Positions 29,883 through 41,884 are shown, counted from the stretch's first letter. The stretch is 64,000 nucleotides of DNA from Muraenolepis orangiensis (GCA_027704905.1 CM051016.1:7621961-7685960), one strand, 5' to 3'. Numbers and translations: made by a program. Notes: generated from the sequence alone by a model not told the origin.

Positions 29883-30671
29883 TGTCACAATAGCTATTCT
29901 CCCTGCCTCCACCAGAGGGCAGCATCAGCCCGTGGTAATTCTCACCCTTCACCTGCAGTGCATCTCAATCAACCTATTTAATAATTATATTTAAGCCCAC
30001 CTCCACACACTCACTCTTCACCAGATTGTTCCTGATTGTGCAGACTCTCCAGCGTTTACTTCCCAGACCGATTCCTGTTACCGACCCTGCCTGCCCCGGA
30101 CCTGCCTGCCTCACCTGTTCCCCGATCGTCTGCCTGTCCCCGACTACCTCTCTGTCTGTCCCCGTCTGGTTCGTCTGCCCTACCCGGCTCCTGATCGTCT
30201 GCCTGTCCCCGACTACCTCTCTGTCTGTCCCCGTCTGGTTCGTCTGCCCTACCCGGCTCCTGATCGTCTGCCTGTCCCCGACTACCTCTCTGTCTGTCCC
30301 TTTCTGGTTCGTCTGCCCTACCCGGCTCCTGATCGTCTGCCTGTCCCCGACTACCTCTCTGTCTGTCCCCGTCTGGTTCGTCTGTCCTACCCGGCTCCTG
30401 ATCTGCTGCCTGTCCCCGACTACCTCTCTGTCTGTCCCCGTCTGGTTCGTCTGTCCTACCCGGCTCCTGATCGTCTGCCTGTCCCCGACTACCTCTCTGT
30501 CTGTCCCTGTCTGGTTCGTCTGTCCTACCCGGCTCCTGATCGTCTGCCTGTCCCCGACTACCTCTCTGTCTGTCCCTGTCTGGTTCGACTGAGTGATCAT
30601 TGACATTAAATATTACAAACTGTCCTTGGTGTCCCGTGTGCTGCATTTGTGTCCTAACTCAATCCGTGACA
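29883..30671 (+). mobile_element. solo LTR, unit 2, with 69-bp internal expansion
   Basis: It starts TGTCACAATAGC and ends CTCAATCCGTGACA. TTTAAGCCCACC lies near the start and ATTAAATATT near the end, with a U5-like TGCTGCATTTGTGTCC. The interior 30128-30590 is a tandem array of a 69-bp unit (CTGCCTGTCCCCGACTACCT ... CTACCCGGCTCCTGATCGT), about seven copies. Open frames through it follow from 69 being divisible by three. The relics in units 1 and 3 lack this interior. Confidence 0.7.
30128..30590. repeat. 69-bp tandem repeat inside the unit 2 LTR
   Basis: CCGACTACCTCTCTGTCTGT recurs every 69 bases, with few differences between copies. Confidence 0.9.
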
Positions 30672-30748
30672 AACATGCATACATACATATTATACATACA
30701 TACATACATACATACATACATACATACATACATACATACATACATACA

Positions 30749-30779
<31 letters not shown>

Positions 30780-30800
30780 TAAACATACATACATACATAT
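30672..30800. repeat. (CATA)n microsatellite, unit 2
   Basis: About 28 CATA units follow the solo LTR. Confidence 0.92.
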
Positions 30801-30814
30801 TAAAAACAATCCTT

Positions 30815-31668
30815 TATTCAGAATGGGGAAACTACTTAAAACCTCTGTTGAATTAAAGCTATGGTGTGTATCTCTGGATGACTAAATGACCCATGTGTGT
30901 CAGACTGACTTCATGTCACTTCATAAAATACTACTTCAGGGGGATGTCCAGGTTTCTGCTCTTAAAAACATCTAAAAGTATGTCTCAAAAGACATTCAGT
31001 ATCTCTCAGGGAGACGTAGGAACTCTAGCAGGCAGAGTGGTGGGAACATATTTATCATGGTTGTCTATGAGTCAAAGGCCAAACTGACCTCACTAAAAGA
31101 TGTTGTATATTAAACATATTCTGTTAGCAGTAAACTGTAGTGATTCAAATGATGTCCTCTTTCAGCAGATGTGCAGCTGTGTCTCTTGAGGGACTAAATG
31201 CTAGTGGAAATGTAGGGCTGATGTTCTCATAAGAGTCTCTGGAGATTCCAGTCATAGCAGTATGTGTGCATGTCCACAAGCCAAGTCAGCGCTTCCCTCT
31301 AGTGTCAAACCAGAGTCATTACCATAACCAGTGATTCCATGAACTAAACTCTGCTCAGGTCCATCTTTAATAATAGCTCACAGCTTCAGGACTAGTCTGC
31401 TTGTCATTGGGTCAGCCTGGTAGCAGACAGAGGCTAGTGTTTAGTGTTGTTCCTCTTGGCATGCTTAGCTGCCAGGATGAGGGCTGTGAGGGTGGACCGA
31501 GGCTCGGCTCGGAATCCAAGATAGAGTCCAAGATAGAAGCTTTGTGATTATGAGGAGCCAAGTGGTGTTGTTGTGTTGAACTTTCTTGAAGGGGGTAAAC
31601 AGAGCAAAGTGTATTGTGGAGTGACCAGGCTGACAAGGCCCTCCACATGGGCTGGGGAGAGATGTCAG
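30815..31668 (+). other. duplicated segment related to C-downstream DNA, unit 2
   Basis: It is nearly identical to 15370-16235, and ends in the same GGGGAGAGATGTCAGC. No gene supported. Confidence 0.7.
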
Positions 31669-32250
31669 CTGTAGTTGAGGTAGTAGTTGTATGTTATATG
31701 TTGTAGTTGAGGTAGTCGTTGTATGTTATATGTGGTAATTGAGGTTGTAGCTGTACATAATATGTGGTATTTGAGGTAATAATTGTATATGTGGTAGTTG
31801 TGGTAGTAGCTGCATATAAAATGTGGTAGTTGAGTTAGAAGTAGTATATAATATGTGGTAGTTGAGTTAGTAGTAGTATATAATATGTGGTAGTTGAGTT
31901 AGTAGTAGTATATAATATGTGGTAGTTGAGTTAGTAGTAGCATATAATATGAGTTAGTTGAGTTAGTAGTAGTATATAATATGTGGTAGTTGAGTTAGTA
32001 GTAGTATATAACATGTGTTAGTTGAGTTAGTAGTAGTATATAATATGTGGTAGTTGAGTTAGTAGTAGTATATAACATGTGGTAGTTGATGTAGTAGTAG
32101 TATTTCATATGTTGTAGTTGAGGTAGTCGTTGTATATAATATGTGGTAATTGAGGTTGTAGCTGTACATAATAGGTGGTATTTGAGGTAATAGTTGTATA
32201 TGTGGTAGTTGAGGTCATAGTTCTATATGATATGTGGCAGTTGAATTAGT
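31669..32250. repeat. 32-bp minisatellite, unit 2 first block
   Basis: About 18 copies, many with the GAGTTAG variant, running directly into the L2 remnant. Confidence 0.88.
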
Positions 32251-34530
32251 AGTGTCTGTCCCCACTGTCACCACCTCAAACAGATCACAACATTCCCCAA
32301 CCAGAAGCCGGTGATGAACAGAGAGGTCCTCCTACTCCTAAAGGCACGTGAGCTTTTAGGTCGGGCGATGCACTGGCCTACTGTTTAGCCAGGGCTAATC
32401 TGAAAAGGGCATCAAGCGGGCCAAGCTCAAACACAAGCGAAGGGTCGAAGACCACTTCAACAACTCCGATCCCCGACGCATGTGGCAGGGCATCCAGGCC
32501 ATCACGGATTATAAACCCTCCAACAACTCCCCCCCAACCACTGACTCATCCCTCCCTGACGAACTTAATCATTTTTTTGCTCGCTATGACCGGAACAACC
32601 CCGAACGGCCCACCAGGGCTCCTCTCCCCGTTGACCACCAACCCCTCACCCTATCCCCCACAGACGTGCGTGCGGCACTGAGCAGAACAAATGCGCATAA
32701 GGCAGCTGATCCTGATGGCATCCCCGGTGGCGTGCTCAGGAACTGCGCTGAGCGGCTGACCGAGGTCCTTACTGACATTTTCAACTTGTCACTAGCTCAG
32801 GCAGTTGTCCCTGTGTGCTTTAAAACCACCTCCATTGTGCCAGTGCCAAAACACTCTTCTGCAGCGAGCCTCAACGACTTCTGCCCTGTTGCCCTCACCC
32901 CCATCGTCATGAAGTGCTTGGAGAGGCTGGTCCTGGCTCACCTCAAATCTGGCCTCTCACCCTCACTGGATAAACACCAATTTGCCTACCGTGAGAACAG
33001 GAGCACGGAGGACACCATTTCCTCAGCTCTTCACTCCGCTCTCTCCCACCTGGATGAGAGCAACACCCACGTGAGAATGCTGTTCATAGACTTCAGCTCA
33101 GCATTTAACACCATCACCCCCTTCAAACTCATCTTCAAACTGGGTGACCTCATGAAAACCAAGAACCTTGACATCAACCCCTCAGTTTGTAACTGGTTAT
33201 TAGACTTCCTAACCAACTGACCCCAGTCAGTCAGGTTAGACCGTCTCACCTCCTCCACCCTCACCCTAAACACCTCACCCTAAACACCTCACCCTAAACA
33301 CCTCACCCTAAACACCTCACCCTAAACACCTCACCCTAAACACCGGCCCCCCCTGCTGCCACACCTCTGTTGTGCCCCCCCCCCTGCTGCTGCACCTCTG
33401 CTGTGCCCCCCCCCTCTGCTGTGCCCCCCCCCTCTGCTGTCCCCCCCCCCCTGCTGCCCCCGCCACTGCTGCCCCCCCCTCTGCTGCCCCCCCCCTCTGC
33501 TTTCCTCCCCCTCTGCTGTCCCCCCCCTGCAGCAGCCCCCCCTCTACTCCCCCCCCTGCTTCCCTCCCCCACTGCTGCACCCCCCCTCTGCTGCCCCCCC
33601 TCTGCTTTCCTCCCCCTCTGCTGTCCCCCCCCCGCTGCTGCACCTCTGCCGCCCCCCCCCACTGCTGCCCCCCCTCTACTCCCCCCCCCTGCTTCCCTCC
33701 CCCTCTGCTGCCCCCCCCCCCTCTGCTGCACCCCCCCACTGCTGCCCCCCCCTCTGCTGCACCCCCCCACTGCTGCCCCCGCCCGATGCTGCACCTCTGC
33801 TGCCCCCCCCCACTGCTGCCCCCCCTCTACTCCCCCCCTCTGCTTCCCCCCCTGCTCCCCTCCCCCCCTCTGCTTCCCCCCCCTGCTCCCCCCCCCCCCT
33901 CTGCTGCCCCCCCCCCCTGCCCCCCCCCCTCTACTCAACACCTATAATAATCACCACCAATGTCTTTGACTAACTGTAAAAAAGAAGAAAGAAAAAACAA
34001 ACTGTAAAAACAAACTGTAACCGTAACAATGGAAGTCAGGTGATCATCCTACACAATACTCATGTAGGGGCCATAGCCATCCCGTGGAATCCCACGGGCA
34101 ATGCGCTAGTATTTATTACTAAGATACCTGTTTACTGTACCTGCCATATAGATTTAAATCTCAACTGTTGATAGAACTGCTCCTACCCCTGTGTATACAT
34201 TTATATATACCATACATTTATATATGCTCACTTGTATATTCATTTACATTTATATATTTGTATCCTGCTTTCAATAAGGGCATACCCCTGATCACTACCT
34301 GTTAAATACTCACTTAGCTGTATATACATATACCTTATTATATTATTGTGCTGCTCATATCCCATTTAATACCTAGACTGTCTTTAAACCAGTACATTAA
34401 ACTGTAAATGATATTATATCACCAGCCACTTTACTGCTACATGTGCCCTCTGGTTAGATGCTCCATTATTATCACTGTACTGTACTGTGCTGTGAAATGA
34501 CATTACATTAGAATCTAATCTAATCTAATC
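32251..34530 (+). mobile_element. L2-type LINE remnant, unit 2
   Basis: The longest frame (32480-33220) carries the N-terminal RT half: GIPGGVLRNCAERLTEVLTD, TSIVPVPKHSSAASLNDF, ALTPIVMKCLERLVLAHL, FAYRENRSTEDTISSALHSA and RMLFIDFSSAFNTI. It then breaks. A 14-bp repeat (CACCTCACCCTAAA, 33258-33344) and a C-rich repeat follow, then the 3' UTR and a TCTAA tail at about 34510-34530. The catalytic FADD part present in unit 1 is missing here. The units thus preserve different pieces of one ancestral insertion. Confidence 0.85.
33345..33935. repeat. C-rich tandem repeat, unit 2
   Basis: CTGCTGCCCCCCCC / CTCTGCTTCC units over about 590 bases. This is the longest of the three blocks. Confidence 0.9.
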
Positions 34531-36755
34531 TAGTTGTATATAATATGTGGTAGTTGAGTTAGTAGTAGTATATAATATGTGGTAGTTGAGGTAGTAGTAG
34601 TATATAATATGTGGTAGTTGAGGTAGTAGTAGTATATAATATGTGGTAGTTGAGGTAGTAGTAGTATATAATATGTGGTAGTTGAGGTAGTAGTAGTATA
34701 TAACATGTGGTAGTTGAGTTAGTAGTAGTATATAACATGTGGTAGTTGAGTTAGTAGTAGTATATAACATGTGATAGTTGAGGTAGTAGTAGTATATAAC
34801 ATGTGGTAGTTGAGTTAGTAGTAGTATATAACATGTGGTAGTTGAGGTAGTAGTAGTATATACTATGTGGTAGTTGAGGTAGTAGTAGTATATAATATGT
34901 GGTAGTTGAGGTCGTAGTAGTATATAACATGTGGTAGTTGAGGTAGTAGCAGTATATAACATGTGGTAGTTGAGGTAGTAGTAGTATATACTATGTGGTA
35001 GTTGAGTTAGTAGTATATAACATGTGGTAGTTGAGGTAGTAGTAGTATATAACATGTGGTAGTTGAGGTAGTATTAGTATATTACATGTGGTAGTTGAGG
35101 TAGTAGTAGTATATACTATGTGGTAGTTGAGTTAGTAGTATATAACATGTGGTAGTTGAGGTAGTAGTAGTATATAACATGTGGTAGTTGAGTTAGTAGT
35201 AGTATATACTATGTGGTAGTTGAGGTAGTAGTAGTATATACTATGTGGTAGTTGAGGTAGTAGTAGTATATAACATGTGGTAGTTGAGGTAGTAGTAGTA
35301 TATAACATGTGGTAGTTGAGGTAGTAGTAGTATATAACATGTGGTAGTTGAGGTAGTAGTATTATATAACATGTGGTAGTTGAGGTAGTAGTAGTATATA
35401 ACATGTGGTAGTTGAGTTAGTAGTAGTATATAACATGTGGTAGTTGAGGTAGTAGTAGTATATAACATGTGGTAGTTGAGGTAGTAGTAGTATATACATG
35501 TGGTAGTTGAGTTAGTAGTAGTATATACCATGTGGTAGTTGAGGTAGTAGTAGTATATAACATGTGGTAGTTGAGGTAGTAGTAGTATATAACATGTGGT
35601 AGTTGAGTTAGTAGTAGTATATAACATGTGATAGTTGAGGTAGTAGTAGTATATAACATGTGGTAGTTGAGTTAGTAGTAGTATATAACATGTGGTAGTT
35701 GAGGTAGTAGTAGTATATACTATGTGGTAGTTGAGGTAGTAGTAGTATATAATATGTGGTAGTTGAGGTCGTAGTAGTATATAACATGTGGTAGTTGAGG
35801 TAGTAGCAGTATATAACATGTGGTAGTTGAGGTAGTAGTAGTATATACTATGTGGTAGTTGAGTTAGTAGTATATAACATGTGGTAGTTGAGGTAGTAGT
35901 AGTATATAACATGTGGTAGTTGAGGTAGTATTAGTATATTACATGTGGTAGTTGAGGTAGTAGTAGTATATACTATGTGGTAGTTGAGTTAGTAGTATAT
36001 AACATGTGGTAGTTGAGGTAGTAGTAGTATATAACATGTGGTAGTTGAGTTAGTAGTAGTATATACTATGTGGTAGTTGAGGTAGTAGTAGTATATACTA
36101 TGTGGTAGTTGAGGTAGTAGTAGTATATAACATGTGGTAGTTGAGGTAGTAGTAGTATATAACATGTGGTAGTTGAGGTAGTAGTAGTATATAACATGTG
36201 GTAGTTGAGGTAGTAGTATTATATAACATGTGGTAGTTGAGGTAGTAGTAGTATATAACATGTGGTAGTTGAGTTAGTAGTAGTATATAACATGTGGTAG
36301 TCGAGGTAGTAGTAGTATATAACATGTGGTAGTTGAGGTAGTAGTAGTATATACCATGTGGTAGTTGAGTTAGTAGTAGTATATACCATGTGGTAGTTGA
36401 GGTAGTAGTAGTATATAACATGTGGTAGTTGAGGTAGTAGTAGTATATAACATGTGGTAGTTGAGGTAGTAGTAGTATATAACATGTGGTAGTTGAGGTA
36501 GTAGTAGTATATAACATGTGGTAGTTGAGTTAGTAGTAGTATATAACATGTGGTAGTTGAGGTAGTAGTATATACCATGTGGTAGTTGAGGTAGTAGTAG
36601 TATATAACATGTGGTAGTTGAGGTAGTAGTAGTATATAACATGTGGTAGTTGAGGTAGTAGTAGTATATAACATGTGGTAGTTGAGGTAGTAGTAGTATA
36701 TAACATGTGGTAGTTGAGTTAGTAGTAGTATATAACATGTGGTAGTTGAGGTAGT
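34531..36755. repeat. main 32-bp minisatellite, unit 2 (about 70 copies)
   Basis: Same unit as 20839-23405. A block is repeated at an offset of 857 bases: variant copies with TAGTAGTATATAAC and TATTAGTATATTAC at about 35000-35100 recur at about 35860-35950. This indicates a recent internal duplication. Confidence 0.96.
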
Positions 36756-36921
36756 ATCTGTATATTTCATAGTGTAGAGCAGTATAAAGCTGGTTCTTGG
36801 TTGAGGCCCCTGGTTAGAGCAGCTCTGTGCTCAGTGCTCTGTGTCAGAGTCTCTTCCCCCTCAGCAGCTGCAGCAGGTTCCTGCTGTAACGACTCAGTGA
36901 CTACACAGTCTGACTGAGGGA

Positions 36922-36949
36922 GGTTTATGTACGGCTCTCAATCACTGTG
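36922..36949 (-). other. V recombination signal, 12-bp spacer (cluster 2)
   Basis: CACAGTG (36949-36943), 12-bp spacer, ACATAAACC (36930-36922) on the minus strand. Confidence 0.92.
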
Positions 36950-37406
36950 TGAACACATAAACACTACAGTGACTCTGACAGTGATAAACTGCTGCGTCTT
37001 CAGGCTGGGCTCCGGCGATGGTCAGTGAGAAGTCAGTTCTGCCTCCACTGCCACTAAACCGAGCTGGTGTTGGTGATACTAGTTGGTTTGTATATTTCAT
37101 GATGAGCTTGGGGGCTTCTCCGGGTTTCTGTTGGTACCAGAATATGTGATCACCATTGAAAACCGCTTGGTTGGTTTTACAGGTCAGTGTGACTCTGGAT
37201 CCTGCAGTAACAGACTCTACTGGTGGCTGGGTCACAGTCACCTGACTGCTGGTTCCTATAGAAAACAAACAAACATAACATGGAGTCATCCAACAGAAAA
37301 CACAAGCAAACACAGACGGGTGGTCCACATGTGGATGGAGAGGAATGAACCCACCTGTTAAGGATCCACAGACCACTGTCCAGAAAAGGATGGTGAGGTG
37401 GTTCAT
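36950..37406 (-). CDS. immunoglobulin light chain V gene, kappa-like (cluster 2)
   Basis: Leader exon 37406-37355, intron, V exon 37255-36950. The leader is identical in sequence to V1. The V domain has QVTVTQPPVESVTAGS, LTCKTNQAVFNGDHIFWYQQ, KPGEAPKLIMKYTNQLV, FSGSGGRTDFSLTI and YHCQSHCSVYVF before the RSS. The V exon is 18 bases shorter than V1 and V3, with shorter CDR1 and CDR3. CDR3 carries an extra, unpaired cysteine. It is open throughout. Promoter elements match V1. Confidence 0.92.
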
Positions 37407-37470
37407 GGTTGCCACGGTTTCTGGGGGGTTGAGTGACAGCTCAGAGTCCTGCAGTGTTGAACTGAGAGGA

Positions 37471-37515
37471 CTTTTAAACCCTCTCAGAAGCCCAGTTTCA
37501 GCTCAGCATGCAAAG
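37471..37515 (-). promoter_or_regulatory. V promoter elements (cluster 2)
   Basis: Octamer-like CTTTGCAT (37515-37508) and TATA-like TTTAAAAG (37478-37471), identical to cluster 1. Confidence 0.65.
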
Positions 37516-37527
37516 CTTCCTCTGTAT

Positions 37528-37762
37528 GGAAATGACCTGTTTCCACTCATCACACTGGGGGTGAGAGTGAACCACCTGTTTCCACTCATCACACTGGGGG
37601 TGAGAGTGAACCACCTGTTTCCACTCATCACACTGGGGGTGAGAGTGAACCACCTGTTTCCACTCATCACACTGAGGGTGAGAGTGAACCACCTGTTTCC
37701 ACTCATCTCACTGGGGGTGAGAGTCAACCACCTGTTTCCACTCATCTCACTGGGGGTTAGGG
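37528..37762. repeat. 39-bp E-box minisatellite upstream of V2 (6 copies)
   Basis: Same unit as 24190-24428. Five copies carry CACCTG. Nothing else recognised in 37763-38238. Confidence 0.9.
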
Positions 37763-38238
37763 TGAATGCATACATTCTGGGAGGACCTCTGTATCTCTTC
37801 TACATTCACACTTTATGGAATACGATGTGGATTTAGCTGCAAACAATCAGAATTCATCATCCGTGACTTTTTTCCGATTCATGTTTTTCTTGGTTTGTTT
37901 GACATTCTTAAATGTTCTACTTCTTTAAAAAAATACAAATGTCCTAGTTTCTTTAAAAAACATAATAATGTATAGTAGTATTATCTTTGTAATTAATTTA
38001 TCTATATTTCACTTTCATCTTAATTAAGTTAGGTGAGTGCACTTGAGATAATGGGATAATCAAATGTCTTTCAAATATTTTTAGAATAATACATGCAGAA
38101 TAAATACAATCCATACCTTCAAACACTTAGTAAAAGTAACTAACCAGGGCTTGAGTTGATCAAATGTGAATTCCTTCATAGTTTCCTGTGATAAGTTAGT
38201 GTCTATGTGTCAGTGAGATGTGTCTTCAATGGGAGGGA

Positions 38239-38277
38239 GGTTTTTGTACAGACTCTTATTGAGGATGTATCACTGTG
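38239..38277 (+). other. J recombination signal, 23-bp spacer (cluster 2)
   Basis: GGTTTTTGT, 23-bp spacer, CACTGTG (38271-38277). Confidence 0.95.
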
Positions 38278-38315
38278 GTACACTTTTGGTGGAGGCACCA
38301 AACTCACCGTTGACT
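38278..38315 (+). CDS. immunoglobulin light chain J segment (cluster 2)
   Basis: Encodes YTFGGGTKLTVD and ends at donor GTAAGT (38316). Confidence 0.93.
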
Positions 38316-38867
38316 GTAAGTACAAGGACACTTTTCTTTATCTGACATAACTCCCTAAACATTACCTTTATATCGAAATAGAACTAAAGAATTGATTATT
38401 TTAATTTATATTCTAAAATATTATATTATAATCTTTTAAACTTCTAAATGTTTGGTTGTTAAGGGCAGTAGACACACATTATTGATTGGAGTTCAGTCAC
38501 TTAATGTTATTACTTACATTGTTTTTGTAATGATTTAATTATGATGAACATTCATCATTTATTAAGCATATCATTGATTTACTTTGTATTTCATGAAATG
38601 GGCTAACAAGTATCCTTCAAGTTCAGTTTAGACTTCTTAAAAGTCGTAATTGAATGAATAGAACATTTAATTAGCAAATGTATTTTTGTGCTGAAATGTT
38701 CCCATTAAATTATTCTGTAGTGTTTTGGCCGAACGTTGAATTAAATATAAGAAAAGGGAAGTGAGAAACTAATCTGAAGAAGTTCTGCCACCTGACAGCT
38801 GTAGAAACATTCAAATGTGTCTCATGTATTCAATTATATTAATGTGGAAATTTATATAAATTAAATT

Positions 38868-39050
38868 GGTGACAGGATAGCTCTGTCTTTTGGGACTTGG
38901 GAACCGGAAGGTCCCGGTTCAAGTCCCCGAAACACCTGGTCACTGTCGAGGTGCCCTTGAGCAAGACCACAGCTTCTAATACTAGGATGGGTTAAATGAA
39001 CACATTTCACTGTGTGTGTACATGTATGAGACCAATAAAGAGGATTTAAG
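38868..39050 (+). mobile_element. tRNA-derived SINE in J-C intron (cluster 2), shortened
   Basis: B box GGTTCAAGTCC at 38916-38926. The middle part present in clusters 1 and 3 is deleted. Confidence 0.75.
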
Positions 39051-39271
39051 ATTTAGAAATAAATATATGAATGAAAAATGATAAATGATACCATGACACA
39101 TTTAAATGTTTGAAACATTTAAATGTGTCATGGTTTCATTTATATTCATTTCCACATTTCAATCAACAATTCCAACAGTTGATGAATCTTCCAGTCCTCT
39201 GTGCTCCCTATGAGCGGCCATGTTAAGGGAGCCAGTTGTCCACTTGTCTCCTCTCTCTCTCTCTCTTCCAG

Positions 39272-39594
39272 TGGGAGTGGTTCAGCCCACGCTGAGCCTC
39301 CTTCCTCCCTCCAGAGTGGAGCTGGAGCAGGGCAGGGCTACAGTGCTGTGTTTGGCCACTGGGGGCTTCCCCTCAGACTGGAAGCTTGGCTGGAAGGTGG
39401 GTTGCAGCAGCATGTCTGCCGGGGTGTCGGATAGCCCGGGGGTCCTGGGGAAAGATGGCACCTACAGCCGGAGCAGCGCCCTGACCCTCCCTGCGGACCA
39501 GTGGAAGAAGGCGGGCTCAGTGAGCTGTGAGGCCAGTAGGAGCGGCCAGACGCCTGTCACTCAAACCCTGAATCCTGACCAGTGTTCAGAGTAG
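39272..39594 (+). CDS. immunoglobulin light chain C exon (cluster 2)
   Basis: 107 codons, same structure as C1: LSLLPPSRVELEQGRATVLC, SALTLPADQWKKAGSVSCEA, ending NPDQCSE. Differences from C1 include VGCSSMSAG for VGGSSRSAG, which adds a cysteine, and Gln for Glu in ADQWKK. The acceptor TTCCAG is at 39271. The polyadenylation signal is at 39780-39785. Confidence 0.95.
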
Positions 39595-39779
39595 AGAGGC
39601 TCCAGCATGGAAGTAGTGTAGAATACAAATCTCCTCTGACACGTCTGCTTTCTATCTCTCTGTCTAAGGTAGCTGCAGCTTTTGATGACCTCCATCAATA
39701 TCACATGTCTTTGAGCCATTAGCATTACGCTTCATGGTCTGTTACCCCTTTGCTTGAGTTTGTCACATGTTGAACATTT

Positions 39780-39785
39780 AATAAA
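39780..39785 (+). terminator. polyadenylation signal of C2
   Basis: AATAAA in the same position as in clusters 1 and 3. The flank 39786-40608 matches 26433-27255 and has no gene. Confidence 0.8.
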
Positions 39786-40606
39786 GATGTAAAAAAAACA
39801 ATGATTTATTGTCATCATTTCTGATGGTATATCTTCTGTCCATGCTCTAACAAGTATAACACCTCTTCTATTTCTTCATTAAATATTTGACCAGCCGTTT
39901 GAATGAAGGGTAAAGCTGTGGTTTGTCTCATCTCTGAATGACCAAAGTGTTGCTTGTGTGGCTCTTCTTGGAAGGTGTGTTCACTGGATCCAGTGGACCA
40001 GTGTCAGTCATAGAGACACTGCTGCTGAAATGACCCATGTGTTTCAGACTGACTTCATGTCACTTCATCAAACAGTAGTTCAGGGTGTCCAGGTTTCTGC
40101 ACATGTAACAGACGCCAGCAGGTGGCGCTGTGCAGTGGTAAACCTCACTCCCTGACACCTAAATAGACGTTCTAGCGATGAAGCTAGGGCCTGTGGGTTT
40201 GAGCTCTCACGTTAGAACGTGGCCTCTCGTGCCGGAGGTGGTCAGTTCCAGTAATAGTAACAGTAACAGTCAGTGCTCAGTGCTGGACACTGACTGTTAC
40301 ACACATACCAACTTAGAAACGTGTAGAAGTACGTCTGGAGAGACATTCAGTATCTCTCACGGAGACAGAGGATCCCTAGCATGCTGAGTGGTGGAAACAG
40401 TTCCATATTAATCATGGTTGAGTTTATTAGTCAAAGACCAAACCGACATCATCTCTTAAAGATGTGGTTCATTAACCGTATTCTGTGAGCAGTGAACCGT
40501 AGCTATTCAAATGATCTCCAGTTTTAGCTGACGCCCACCTGGGTCTCTAGAGGGACAGAAAGTCAGTGGAGGTTTTCAGAAGAGTCTCTGGAGATTACAG
40601 TGAAAG

Positions 40607-40718
<112 letters not shown>

Positions 40719-40857
40719 GTTTCTACATACCGGCTCAGTGGTGCCCTCTTGTGTCAAACCATTGTTTTATTACAAGCCATTGCTACAAAGAGTGAATCCA
40801 AAACGGTGAGTCAATGATGTAGTAGTTGTATATAATATGTTGTAGTTGAGGCAGTAG

Positions 40858-41354
40858 TGTCAAGGGTCGACGTGGGGGGAATGAGGAGGAGGGAGAACTT
40901 AGGAGGAGAACCCAAATGCACGACACGATGACACGTATCCAAATAAAGATTATTTACTGATAACACAATAACACAAAAATCACTTAGATGGAAAACGCAT
41001 GAAGCTCAAAAGCAAAATACTTAACTACAATAACCTGACGGTGGCATGACGTGGAACATGACGCTTGTTCATACACATGAAACAAGTACTCGGCATAACA
41101 CAACGAGACAGTATATAGAATATAATATACACATGTACAATATACAATGAACCGGCGCCGAACAGAAGAAGACGCCGCCTATTTAAACACACGGAACATA
41201 ACAGGTGGTCCCAGGCAGCCAATAAGACGGGCAGGAAAACATGAGGGGGAAATTAACGGTGATGCGCTGCAGCTGCGAGGAGCACTAACAAGGGGGCGTG
41301 GCTACCTGGACGAGGGCTGGGAAACGCTGGGAGGCAGAACTGCCAATCCTGACA
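40858..41354 (-). mobile_element. solo LTR with 5-bp target duplication
   Basis: The minus strand begins TGTCAGGATTGGCAG and ends CGACCCTTGACA (497 bp). It is flanked by AGTAG on both sides (40853-40857, 41355-41359). A TATA-like TTTAAATAGG is seen on the minus strand. It inserted into a 32-bp minisatellite copy. Confidence 0.85.
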
Positions 41355-41884
41355 AGTAGTTGTATGTAATATGTTGTAGTTGAGGCAGTAGTTGTATGTA
41401 ATATGTGGTAGTTGAGGCAGTAGTTGTATGTAATATGTGGTAGTTGAGGCAGTAGTTGTTTGTAATATGTGGTAGTTGAGGCAGTAGTTGTATGTAATAT
41501 GTGGTAGTTGAGGTAGTAGTTGTATATAATATGTGGTAGTTGAGGTAGTAGTTGTATGTAATATGTGGTAGTTGAGGTAGTAGTTGTATGTAATATGTGG
41601 TAGTTGAGGTAGTAGTTGTTTGTAATATGTGGTAGTTGAGGTAGTAGTTGTATGTAATATGTGGTAGTTGAGGTAGTAGTTGTTTGTAATATGTGGTAGT
41701 TGAGGTAGTAGTTGTATGTAATATGTGGTAGTTGAGGTAGTAGTTGTTTGTAATATGTGGTAGTTGAGGTAGTAGTTGTTTGTAATATGTGGTAGTTGAG
41801 GTAGTAGTTGTATGTAATATGTGGTAGTTGAGGTAGTAGTTGTTTGTAATATGTGGTAGTTGAGGTAGTAGTTGTTTGTAATAT
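41355..41884. repeat. 32-bp minisatellite (TTGTATGT/TTGTTTGT variants)
   Basis: About 16 copies of TGAGGTAGTAGTTGTATGTA plus ATATGTGGTAGT. The block is interrupted by LINE insertion at 41885 and resumes at 45539. Confidence 0.95.

Noticed and set aside
30026..30646. ORFs of 188-210 codons on both strands
   Set aside because: They are translations of the 69-bp repeat inside the LTR.
33317..33969. Proline- or glycine-rich ORFs of about 200 codons
   Set aside because: They are translations of the C-rich repeat.
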